Assembly (NCBI GenBank): GCA_002707335.2 | Contig: PAMN02000058.1 | Location: 1 to 9,878 of the forward strand | Direction: 5' to 3' | Length of the DNA stretch: 9,878 bases | DNA from: Methanobacteriota archaeon | GTDB taxonomy: Archaea; Thermoplasmatota; Poseidoniia; Poseidoniales; Poseidoniaceae | In this document: positions 1-7,232 of the stretch, one piece after another | Layout: the number at the start of each line of letters is the position of its first letter | Position numbering within the stretch: position 1 is the stretch's first letter | The notes under the pieces: model-generated | The model's input: the letters and a program-made list of their open reading frames with translations, nothing else | Database searches by the model: none | What the model was told of the DNA's origin: nothing | Made by a program: the position numbers and the translations under genes

Positions 1-2
1 AA

Positions 3-863
3 AAGTCACGATATTTCCCAGATAACAGAGACTTGAATAGGTCATTTCCAGGGACTTCAAAGGGCAGTACGACATCTAGAGTCGCCCGTAAAGTAAGAAA
101 GAAAATAATCTCTGGTTCGGACATTATAATCGACCTACACAGCGCGGCAGAAGGGCGCTCTAATATGCCTCAAATAAGAGCAGACCTTTCTCATCCCGAA
201 TCACACCTTTTAGCGAAAGCATTCGGAATTGAAGTTATCTTAGATAGCAGACCTCCAAAAGGCAGCCTCAGAAGGTATGCAAATGAAATTGACATTGCCG
301 CTGTAACTTATGAAGGTGGAGGCGCTAATCTTCTAGATCAAACCGCAGTCAAAGTTGCAGTCCATGGATGTCTTAACGTACTGAAGGCTCTGAAGGTAAT
401 TCCTAAAAATCCGGTCAGACCACGTTTCCGACTAAATGCAGGAGGCTCGACATGGCTAAGAGCAGGAGAAGGAGGCTTACTTGACATGTTCATCAAACCG
501 GGCAGTGTAGTAGAAAAAGGAGATGTAATTGCGACTATTTCAGACCCCGGATCACCAGGACTTAATGTCGACATAGTTGCACCTGAAGATGGATTGATAA
601 TCTGTGCTGCAACTAATCCTTTCGTCACTGCTGGCACACCTGTAGGACATATTTTGCCTATATCCAAACACCTAGACTTGTTAAAATCACAAATCGATGA
701 TAGAGGAGTTTTAATCGTAAATGGAAGTCAAGCAGAAGAAATCTGGCGAGACGATGACGATGAAATGGTCGAAATTGATGTTGAGGGTGAATGGTCTGGA
801 GGCTCGGTTGATGCTGAATGGAATCAGATTAACGCTGATGAAACAGGGCAAGCGGATGCTTAG
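3..863 (+). CDS. Succinylglutamate desuccinylase/aspartoacylase-family metallo-deacylase, 5'-truncated by the window edge
   Basis: The reading frame is open from base 3 to the TAG at 861-863, giving 286 visible residues. The family motif R-D-L-N-R-S-F-P-G lies at visible residues 9-17. It starts before the TTG at base 33, so that TTG is not the start and the true start lies outside the window. The motif is typical of the AstE/AspA branch of M14-like zinc carboxypeptidases, which remove acyl groups from N-acyl amino acids. A D-L-H motif (His46, expected third zinc ligand) and a Y-E-G-G motif (Glu104, expected catalytic glutamate) follow. The first zinc pair (HxxE) would be upstream of the window. 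Residues about 150-220 form the usual C-terminal beta domain (A-G-E-G-G, D-P-G, A-P-E-D-G). The last 60 residues are an acidic, probably disordered extension with four consecutive aspartates. Substrate is not readable from sequence. The stop overlaps the convergent neighbour's stop by 4 bases. Confidence 0.85.
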   Translation, partial: KSRYFPDNRDLNRSFPGTSKGSTTSRVARKVRKKIISGSDIIIDLHSAAEGRSNMPQIRADLSHPESHLLAKAFGIEVILDSRPPKGSLRRYANEIDIAAVTYEGGGANLLDQTAVKVAVHGCLNVLKALKVIPKNPVRPRFRLNAGGSTWLRAGEGGLLDMFIKPGSVVEKGDVIATISDPGSPGLNVDIVAPEDGLIICAATNPFVTAGTPVGHILPISKHLDLLKSQIDDRGVLIVNGSQAEEIWRDDDDEMVEIDVEGEWSGGSVDAEWNQINADETGQADA

Positions 864-2116
864 TTAGCATTAAATTGTGCTACAGCAGCCTGTACTTCTT
901 CTTCTTCCATATTTCTTGGTTGACTCTTTGCTACTTCGAAAAGGTGCTCAACTAATTCATCAGTGACACCGATACCTCTTGACTCAAGCCAGTGTATGAT
1001 ATTAGAACGGCCGGACATATGACCAATTCTGATAATTTGCTTTAATCCAAAATCTCCTGCTGGAACACCGCTGTAGACTCTATCTGCGAGCCAGTTGTCT
1101 CCCTTTTTTATTGCCTTGATAACTGCACTTGCATGGACACCTGTGCCAGTTTCAAATGCATCTTGGCCAAATACAGGATAATTCCTTGGTAATGGAACTT
1201 TAATGTATTCATTCGCCTTTTTCACATACTCACTAAGTAGAGAAAGATCATTGTTTATCACTCCCATCAATGAAAGATTAACTAGAGTCTGATCTAGAGG
1301 AGCGTTTCCTGCTCTTTCTCCGACACCCAAAGCAGTACCATGAATTACGTCTGCACCTGCTTCTACAGCTGCAATGTTATTGGCCACACCAAGACCTCTA
1401 TCTTGGTGTCCATGCCAATTGACTTCGATGTCTCTTCTTTGAAATCCTGAATCCTTGATTACTTCTTCATCGATAAATGATAACAATTGTTTGACCCCGT
1501 TTGGTGTTACGTGCCCACAAGTATCGCAAACACATAATCTTCTAACACCCAACTCCATTGCTCTCTGATAAATCAATTTGACATCTTCTGGTTTTGACCT
1601 AGTTGTGTCTTCTGTAACAAACATTACAGGAATATCGTTGTCGACTGCATATGAAACTGCCTTTTCCATGGTTGAAACAAGTTTGTCCATCGTCCACCCC
1701 TCTGTGAATTGACGAATTGGGCTTGTTCCAAGAAAAGCACTGGCTTGAATTTGCATTTCGTGCTTACTTTGTAGATCAACAAGTGGTTCTATGTCGCCCA
1801 TTAGAGTCCTGACGGCTGCACCTGGACGAATTTTGAAATCGTTTTCTCGAATGTAGGTTAACATTGAATCGATATGCTCTAGGTGAAATGGTCCTGCACC
1901 TGGAAGGCCTAAATCCACCTTCTGAATCCCAAGTTTTTCCATGTAACGAAGCAATTCAGTTTTTTGTTCTATAGAGGGGTTCAAAGCACTAGGGCTCTGT
2001 AGACCATCTCTCAAAGTCTCGTCATCAAACCAAACATCATGAGGATGATTATTTGCATCTCGGGTGTATTCATAGTTGATTACATTCCAATCATAAATTA
2101 GATTTTGTTCATCCAT
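860..2116 (-). CDS. Isopropylmalate/homocitrate synthase-type condensing enzyme (DRE-TIM metallolyase), substrate undetermined
   Basis: This 418-residue protein belongs to the HMGL-like TIM-barrel family that condenses acetyl-CoA with 2-oxo acids. The first signature L-R-D-G-L-Q is at residues 35-40 (Arg36 and Asp37 catalytic/metal), T-E-D-T-T-R at 168-173, the metal ligands H-x-H at 235/237, and G-x-G-E-R-x-G-N at 264-271. His328 in G-V-H is the probable counterpart of the second-domain catalytic histidine. It ends after the barrel and linker subdomains, so it lacks the C-terminal leucine-binding domain of roughly 520-residue LeuA. The size fits homocitrate synthase (NifV/AksA-like) or short LeuA. 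Two signature positions are unusual: the residue after H-x-H is Gln rather than Asn/Asp, and the first motif has Leu where Glu is common. The ATG at 2116 is preceded by GGTGA with 4-base spacing. Leucine, lysine-type or another chain-elongation pathway are all possible; no pathway partners are visible. Confidence 0.85.
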   Translation of the reverse strand: MDEQNLIYDWNVINYEYTRDANNHPHDVWFDDETLRDGLQSPSALNPSIEQKTELLRYMEKLGIQKVDLGLPGAGPFHLEHIDSMLTYIRENDFKIRPGAAVRTLMGDIEPLVDLQSKHEMQIQASAFLGTSPIRQFTEGWTMDKLVSTMEKAVSYAVDNDIPVMFVTEDTTRSKPEDVKLIYQRAMELGVRRLCVCDTCGHVTPNGVKQLLSFIDEEVIKDSGFQRRDIEVNWHGHQDRGLGVANNIAAVEAGADVIHGTALGVGERAGNAPLDQTLVNLSLMGVINNDLSLLSEYVKKANEYIKVPLPRNYPVFGQDAFETGTGVHASAVIKAIKKGDNWLADRVYSGVPAGDFGLKQIIRIGHMSGRSNIIHWLESRGIGVTDELVEHLFEVAKSQPRNMEEEEVQAAVAQFNAN

Positions 2117-2120
2117 ATTT

Positions 2121-2172
2121 TCACCAACCTAGGTGTCCCTGTGGTTACAGACAACACTGATTTTAATTTGAA
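2121..2172 (-). promoter_or_regulatory. Putative archaeal-type promoter and ribosome binding site of the condensing-enzyme gene
   Basis: Only 73 bases separate this gene from the end of gyrA. On the minus strand an AT-rich TATA-like element (TTCAAATTAAAATC, forward 2159-2172) lies about 50 bases upstream of the ATG. An initiation site about 25 bases downstream of it would leave a short leader. GGTGA (forward 2121-2125) lies 4 bases before the ATG and matches the anti-Shine-Dalgarno core. The same GGTGA plus 4-base arrangement precedes gyrB. The ribosome site is seen directly; the TATA assignment is inference. Read-through from the gyrase operon is equally possible. Confidence 0.35.
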
Positions 2173-2189
2173 CCCGTCGGAGTATTTGT

Positions 2190-4982
2190 CTACTCTTCTT
2201 CATCCAATAAACCAGCTTCTTTGGCCGCCTTATACTCTTCTTTGTCGATTATTCCATCTTGATTGAGATCAATAATGTCGAACTCTTCCTCTGGGCTTCT
2301 CGAATCCGCAATAAGTTCTGCGGGTAACCTAGCACTGAAAATCAGTTCATCTTCGTAGCCTTTCTTTGCTTTATTCCTAAGTTCCATGACTCTTGTTCCT
2401 CTAGTTGATTTTCCAGAGGTTTCCTTCGTCTGTGAAACTTCAATTCTAATCATCATACCTTTCTTTGTTAGAAGGAATAGATGGTCTTCCGGGTTTGGAA
2501 TCTTTCTGACGCTGATTATGCTATCACTAAACTCTTCATCTAGTTTCATTGTTCTAACACCCTTTGCACCTGGTCTAGTTTGTCTATATCCATCGGTACC
2601 ATATCGAGTCTCCCCGTTTTCATCAACTCTTACTTCTCCATTCGCATCTAGCAATGGGATTCTATCACCAGTTCCTAATCTACTCCTCTTACCCATTCCA
2701 AGTCTTGAAATTGTCAAAATTTGAGATTCAGGTTCAGCCATTGCTACCATTCCAACTACATGGCCACCGCCGGAACCTTTTCTGTCGGCGACTTTGATTC
2801 CATATACTCCGCCCGACACTCGACCAGATGCTCTTATCGCTGAACATGTAAATCTCGAAGCATAACCTGTTGAAGAAATCATAACTATGCTATGTTCATC
2901 GGTTGCGGAACGGACATTCACAAGTGAATCTCCATCTAATTTGAATCTCAATGCATATTTGCCATTTCGATTTATTCGAACGTATTCCGAAAGTGCTGTC
3001 TTCTTTATCAAGCCCAATTTTGTTGCAAACATCAGATAATGCCCATCTGGGTTTTCCAGAATAGATTTAGACAATGGCAATATTGTGACAATGTTTTCAT
3101 CATCTCTGATACTTTCAAGGAGATTTCTGATATGACTTCCTCTGGATTGTCTACTTCCGATTGGTATTTCCCAAGCCTTTAGTCCATAAACACGTCCTTG
3201 ATCTGTGAAAATCAATAACCGGTCTTTACTGAAACAAGACAAAATCAGTTGAGGAGTGTCTTCATTCTTCGTTGTAACCCCTTTGAGGCCTTTTCCTCCT
3301 CGGTTTTGTGTTCTGAAATCATCAACAGGTGTGTGTCTGACATAATTATCTTCACTGAGAGTAATAACAATCGCCTTTTCTTCGATTAAGTCTTCTCTAT
3401 CCATTGATAATGGCATTGGATCGATATGTGTTCTTCTATCATCTCCGTGTTTTTCCACTAATCCCGCTAGTTCTTCCAATAAGATGTCAAGTCTTCTTCT
3501 TCTACTAGCAAGAATATCCTTCAAATCTGTAATTGTAATTTGTAGCTCTTCGAACTCATTTTGTACTTTGTTTACATCTAATCTAGATAATTGATAAAGT
3601 CTTCTTTCAGCGATGGCCTTAGACTGTGCGTCAGAGAAACTAAACGCTGCTATACCAGGAATGGTTTCTACTCCACTCAATACTTTCTCGAAATGGTCTT
3701 TTGATTCCGATGCTTTACCTGCTGCAATTACATCATCAATTCTGTCTTGGGCTTTTACTAGACCTTCAAGAATATGTGCTCTTGCTTCTGCTTTGTCAAG
3801 ATTAAATTGTGTCCTATTTTCTATAACGCTCTCACGATGTCTAACGTGAGTATGTATCATTACAGGCAGAGTAAGCAATACTGGCCTGCCGTCGATTATC
3901 CCCATCATATTTGCAGAGTACGATTCTTGCAATCTACTGGATTGATACAATTGGTTCAAAACAGCGTGTGGATCAGCATTATTTTTTACTTCAATTACAA
4001 CTCTTATTCCTTCTTTTGAGGATTCGTCACGTATATCTCTGATACCTTTTACTTGTTCTCTTGAAACTAAATCAGCGATATGCTCAAGCATTGCCGCTTT
4101 CTTGACTTGATATGGTATTTCATGAACAATGATAGCTTTACCACTTGAGTCATCAATAACCTCACAGGTAGAACGAATGTGGAATTTACCATGGCCTGTG
4201 GCGTACATGTCATTTATTCCGTCTAAGCCATAAACAGTTGCTCCTGTTGGGAAGTCAGGACCTTTTACATGTTCCATATATTCAGAAATTGAAATACTTG
4301 GCAGAGCGCTGGGGTCTCCAGTATCCTCTCCATCCTCAATGATTTGTGCAACATGCATTTTTACTGCTTCAGACACTTCTGTTAAGTTATGAGGAGGAAT
4401 TTTAGTAGCCATTCCAACAGCGATTCCATCGCTACCATTTAACAGTAAATTTGGCAGTCTTGAAGGTAATACAGATGGTTCCATCTCCGAATCGTCAAAG
4501 TTTGGCTCGAATTTTACAGTATTTTTATCGATATCTTCCAACATATGTTTTGATAATTTATCAAGCCTACTTTCAGTATATCTCATAGCAGCAGGAGGGT
4601 CTCCATCGATTGAACCAAAGTTACCCTGTCCATCGATTAGTGGGTATCTCAAGGAAAATTCCTGTGCCATTCGGACCATGGTGTCGTAAATTGATTGATC
4701 ACCGTGAGGGTGATACTTACCCATTACTTCTCCAACCGATCTAGCGGACTTTGAGAACGATTTCTCAGAGGTGTGACCTCCTTCATACATGCCATACAAT
4801 ACTCTTCTATGCACGGGTTTTAGACCGTCTCTAGCATCGGGTAACGCTCTTCCAATAATCACAGACATAGCATAATTAATGTAACTTGTTTTCATTTCAT
4901 CATTCAACTTCCTAGGCAGTAATTCTCCACCAGGTGCTGTATTTTCATCTTCTTCTGTTGGAATTTCTTCATCAGACGTCAA
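2190..4982 (-). CDS. gyrA: DNA gyrase subunit A with an extended C-terminus carrying an EF-hand
   Basis: This is the 930-residue breakage-reunion subunit of type IIA topoisomerase, which with GyrB makes the A2B2 enzyme that introduces negative supercoils. An acidic N-terminal leader (1-20) precedes the winged-helix and tower core (about 21-535). The active-site tyrosine is Tyr135 after Arg134 in A-A-M-R-Y-T. The quinolone region H-P-H-G-D-Q-S-I-Y-D is at 91-100, with Gln96 at the position of E. coli Ser83 and Asp100 at Asp87. The C-terminal DNA-wrapping pinwheel (about 536-895) contains a GyrA-box, Q-N-R-G-G-K-G at 559-565, marking it as gyrase rather than topoisomerase IV. A roughly 25-residue polar insertion lies at about 773-797. 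The tail (900-930) ends in an EF-hand loop. Bacterial GyrA is usually about 820-880 residues. Start is TTG, chosen because a perfect Shine-Dalgarno sits 6 bases upstream; it overlaps the gyrB end by 11 bases. Confidence 0.97.
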   Translation of the reverse strand: MTSDEEIPTEEDENTAPGGELLPRKLNDEMKTSYINYAMSVIIGRALPDARDGLKPVHRRVLYGMYEGGHTSEKSFSKSARSVGEVMGKYHPHGDQSIYDTMVRMAQEFSLRYPLIDGQGNFGSIDGDPPAAMRYTESRLDKLSKHMLEDIDKNTVKFEPNFDDSEMEPSVLPSRLPNLLLNGSDGIAVGMATKIPPHNLTEVSEAVKMHVAQIIEDGEDTGDPSALPSISISEYMEHVKGPDFPTGATVYGLDGINDMYATGHGKFHIRSTCEVIDDSSGKAIIVHEIPYQVKKAAMLEHIADLVSREQVKGIRDIRDESSKEGIRVVIEVKNNADPHAVLNQLYQSSRLQESYSANMMGIIDGRPVLLTLPVMIHTHVRHRESVIENRTQFNLDKAEARAHILEGLVKAQDRIDDVIAAGKASESKDHFEKVLSGVETIPGIAAFSFSDAQSKAIAERRLYQLSRLDVNKVQNEFEELQITITDLKDILASRRRRLDILLEELAGLVEKHGDDRRTHIDPMPLSMDREDLIEEKAIVITLSEDNYVRHTPVDDFRTQNRGGKGLKGVTTKNEDTPQLILSCFSKDRLLIFTDQGRVYGLKAWEIPIGSRQSRGSHIRNLLESIRDDENIVTILPLSKSILENPDGHYLMFATKLGLIKKTALSEYVRINRNGKYALRFKLDGDSLVNVRSATDEHSIVMISSTGYASRFTCSAIRASGRVSGGVYGIKVADRKGSGGGHVVGMVAMAEPESQILTISRLGMGKRSRLGTGDRIPLLDANGEVRVDENGETRYGTDGYRQTRPGAKGVRTMKLDEEFSDSIISVRKIPNPEDHLFLLTKKGMMIRIEVSQTKETSGKSTRGTRVMELRNKAKKGYEDELIFSARLPAELIADSRSPEEEFDIIDLNQDGIIDKEEYKAAKEAGLLDEEE
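2235..2270 (-). other. Canonical EF-hand calcium-binding loop at the GyrA C-terminus
   Basis: GyrA residues 905-916 read D-L-N-Q-D-G-I-I-D-K-E-E. This fits the 12-residue EF-hand loop at all defining positions: Asp1, Asn3, Asp5, Gly6, a hydrophobic at 8, Asp9 and Glu12. It is preceded by E-E-E-F-D-I-I and followed by Y-K-A-A-K-E-A-G-L-L, which could form the entering and exiting helices. It sits where E. coli GyrA has its acidic regulatory tail. The motif is directly visible; calcium binding is inference. Confidence 0.75.
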
Positions 4983-6924
4983 GGTTGGTCACCTCCTTTG
5001 CATTCTTTTCGATAAACGTTCTTCTATCTGGAACATCATCTCCCATTAAAATTTCAAAGAGTCTGTCAGATTCTTCAGCGTCATTTACAGTAACTCGAAG
5101 AAGTGTCCTAAATTCAGGATCCATCGTTGTAGACCACAACTGATCAGGATTCATTTCACCGAGACCCTTGTACCTCTGAACTGATATCTTAGCATTTGGA
5201 TTATCACCTTTAATTTCTTCAATAATTATGTCTCTTTCTTCATCAGTGTAAGCATATCGAGATCTTCTACCCTTGCTCAGTTGATACAATGGTGGCTGAG
5301 CAATGTAAACATGGCCTTCCATGATTGCGCGCTTCATAAATCTCCAAAGGAATGTCAATATCAGGGTTCTAATGTGGGCGCCATCGACATCAGCATCCGT
5401 CATTATGATTATTTTTGAATAACGTAACTTTTCAGGATTAAATGCCCCCTCATCATCTTCACTATTTCCAACACCTGCGCCCAGTGCCTTGATTATTGTT
5501 TGAATTTCATTATTTTGGAACACCTTAGCAAGATTTCTTTGTTGTCTTTCCACATTCAGAATTTTACCCCTAAGTGGCAAGATTGCTTGTGTCCTACGAT
5601 CTCTGCCTGTTTTAGCTGATCCGCCAGCAGAGTCTCCTTCCACCAAGTAAATTTCACATTCTGCTGGATTTCTTGATTGACAATCCGCAAGTTTTCCGGG
5701 AAGACCGCCTCCTTCAAGAACTCCCTTTCTTCTGGTCAAATCTCTTGCTTTTCTTGCTGCTTCTCTGGCTTTTGATGCAAGTACTGCCTTTTCTACAATC
5801 GATTTAGCAATATTTGGATTCTCTTCAAACGTTTCTCCTAATTTTTCATTTACGATGCTTTCCACGATTCCTTGCACTTCATTGCTGACTAGTTTGTCTT
5901 TAGTTTGACTTGAAAATGATGGGTCGGGATGTTTAATTGAGATTATTGCTGCTAATCCCTCTCTAACATCGTCACCAGATAAACTGCTAATATTTTTCAA
6001 CAGTTTTCGCGACTGCGCATATGAGTTCAGAGTACGAGTTAGAGCACCTCTCAATCCAGATAGGTGAGTTCCCCCATCTCGGTTGCGAATGATATTAGTG
6101 TAGCATTGAATTGATTCACTATAAGCATCTGACCATTGCATTGCTATCTCTACTGAGATTGGACCAATTTCCACTTCTCTTTCACCTGAAAAATGGATTA
6201 CTTGATCGTGAAGTATTGATTTATTTGCGTTTATTTGTGAAACGAACTCACTTATACCGCCATTGTATTCGTGTTCAAAAATTGAGGAATCTTCATCTCT
6301 TTCATCTTTAATTGTTATTTTCAATCCAGCATTTAGGAATGCAGTTTCCTTCAATCTTGTATTTATTATGTCAAGGTCGAACTCTAAAATAGTTGTAAAG
6401 ACAGTCTGATCAGGTTTGAATCTAATTTTTGTTCCAGTGGTTTCTGCAGAACCGACTTCTTTGATGTCATCTTTCGGAACACCTGCTTCATATCTCTGGA
6501 AATATTGCTTTCCATCTCTCTCTATTGTCATCTCCAAATACTCAGAAACCGCATTTACTGCAGAAACTCCAACTCCGTGCAAACCTCCAGATACTTTGTA
6601 TGAACTGTTATCGAACTTACCTCCTGCGTGTAATTTAGTCATGATAACCTCTGCCGCAGAAACACCATACTCGTCATGCTTACCCACCGGTATCCCTCTA
6701 CCATAATCGACGACTGATAATGATCCATCATCATGTATGACTACATCGATTTGCGGATTATGGCCTGCAAGATGTTCATCAACTGCGTTGTCGACTACTT
6801 CCCAAATACAATGGTGTAAAGCTGAGCCATCGTGCGGATCGCCCAAGTACATCCCTGGTCTCTTTCTTACTGCTTCGAGCCCTTCCAATACTTGGATTGA
6901 CTGCGCACCGTATGTTTCTGACAT
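4972..6924 (-). CDS. gyrB: DNA gyrase subunit B (ATPase and TOPRIM subunit)
   Basis: The 650-residue ATP-driven subunit of gyrase starts at an ATG preceded by GGTGA with 4-base spacing. The GHKL ATPase domain (about 1-225) shows Glu42 and Asn46 in E-V-V-D-N, Asp73 in D-Y-G-R-G, Lys103 in A-G-G-K-F, and the lid G-G-L-H-G-V-G at 113-119; these align one-to-one with E. coli numbering. The transducer domain carries the Q-T-K loop with Lys342. The TOPRIM domain has Glu429 in V-E-G-D-S-A and the metal-binding D-x-D at 510/512. The C-terminal Q-R-Y-K-G-L-G-E-M-N motif is at 583-592. The length matches the short (Bacillus-like) form, without the large insert of E. coli GyrB (804 residues). Arg76 and Arg136, contact residues for aminocoumarins in E. 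coli, are conserved, so novobiocin binding is plausible. It is the first gene of the gyrB-gyrA operon. Confidence 0.97.
   Translation of the reverse strand: MSETYGAQSIQVLEGLEAVRKRPGMYLGDPHDGSALHHCIWEVVDNAVDEHLAGHNPQIDVVIHDDGSLSVVDYGRGIPVGKHDEYGVSAAEVIMTKLHAGGKFDNSSYKVSGGLHGVGVSAVNAVSEYLEMTIERDGKQYFQRYEAGVPKDDIKEVGSAETTGTKIRFKPDQTVFTTILEFDLDIINTRLKETAFLNAGLKITIKDERDEDSSIFEHEYNGGISEFVSQINANKSILHDQVIHFSGEREVEIGPISVEIAMQWSDAYSESIQCYTNIIRNRDGGTHLSGLRGALTRTLNSYAQSRKLLKNISSLSGDDVREGLAAIISIKHPDPSFSSQTKDKLVSNEVQGIVESIVNEKLGETFEENPNIAKSIVEKAVLASKAREAARKARDLTRRKGVLEGGGLPGKLADCQSRNPAECEIYLVEGDSAGGSAKTGRDRRTQAILPLRGKILNVERQQRNLAKVFQNNEIQTIIKALGAGVGNSEDDEGAFNPEKLRYSKIIIMTDADVDGAHIRTLILTFLWRFMKRAIMEGHVYIAQPPLYQLSKGRRSRYAYTDEERDIIIEEIKGDNPNAKISVQRYKGLGEMNPDQLWSTTMDPEFRTLLRVTVNDAEESDRLFEILMGDDVPDRRTFIEKNAKEVTNLDV
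4989..4997 (-). promoter_or_regulatory. Strong Shine-Dalgarno of gyrA inside the gyrB coding sequence
   Basis: On the minus strand the sequence AAAGGAGGTGACCAACCTTG contains the full AGGAGGTGA ribosome site, then 6 bases, then the TTG start of gyrA at 4982. The same bases encode the Lys-Glu-Val-Thr-Asn-Leu end of GyrB. This site decides the gyrA start: no ATG competes nearby, and a strong site would compensate for the weak TTG codon. It also indicates co-transcription and translational coupling of the two subunits. Confidence 0.85.
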
Positions 6925-6965
6925 AATTTCACCATATATTGTTGAGAGATTTTCTTACCTAGGCT

Positions 6966-6988
6966 ATTCATTTAACGATGATTATTTT
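6966..6988 (-). promoter_or_regulatory. Possible TATA elements for the gyrB-gyrA operon
   Basis: On the minus strand, TTAAATGAAT (forward 6966-6975) lies about 42-51 bases before the gyrB ATG. A second AT-rich run, AAAATAAT (forward 6981-6988), lies a little further out. Either could serve as an archaeal TATA box and would leave a short leader carrying the GGTGA ribosome site. No supercoiling-responsive element of the bacterial gyr kind can be recognised. The choice between the two is a guess. Confidence 0.25.
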
Positions 6989-7172
6989 GTGGAAATTACG
7001 CATTGTTTTTTCCGTTGAATTTCCGCACAGTCACTTGAAAAGAAAACTATTCTCAACCTCTAGTAAGATGGTGTTCTAGGAGGTATATGAACATAGTTAA
7101 AATTATCAAAATTTCGCCCTTATTTTTAACCATTTTAGAACAATCCTGAATGTAAAATTTTATTGTTTTGGC

Positions 7173-7210
7173 AAAAAATATTCTCTTCCTGCAATCGTAA
7201 GCGTTAATGA
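7173..7210 (+). promoter_or_regulatory. Possible promoter region of aroD
   Basis: AAAAAATATT (7173-7182) and TTAATGAA (about 7204-7211) are TATA-like elements upstream of the aroD ATG at 7233. The nearer one is about 25 bases from the ATG, which would fit a leaderless or nearly leaderless transcript. This agrees with the absence of a well-placed Shine-Dalgarno: the only candidate, GGATGGT at 7212-7218, is 14 bases from the start. The assignment is weak and based only on spacing and composition. Confidence 0.25.
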
Positions 7211-7232
7211 AGGATGGTAAGTCGCCAAAAGC

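Larger units (their letters stand above)
6925..7232. other. Divergent intergenic region between gyrB and aroD
   Basis: These 308 bases lie between two divergently transcribed genes, are strongly AT-rich, and must hold both promoters. I see no tRNA-like cloverleaf, no long inverted repeat and no clear operator. A perfect AGGAGGT sits at 7078-7084 on the + strand, followed 2 bases later by an ATG that opens a frame of only 20 codons (7087-7149, hydrophobic: MNIVKIIKISPLFLTILEQS). The spacing is too short for a normal ribosome site, so I do not call it a gene. It is the only stretch of this length without a confident gene in the window. Confidence 0.6.

Noticed and set aside
33..863. Deacylase starting at the TTG at base 33
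   Set aside because: The family motif R-D-L-N-R-S-F-P-G begins upstream of this codon and the frame is open to the left edge, so the gene is truncated rather than starting here.
2128..2133. CCTAGG palindromes upstream of the condensing-enzyme gene and of gyrB (6958-6963) as a shared operator
   Set aside because: Distances to the starts differ (11 versus 33 bases) and the same hexamer occurs inside gyrA coding sequence (4911-4916), so there is no support for a regulatory role.
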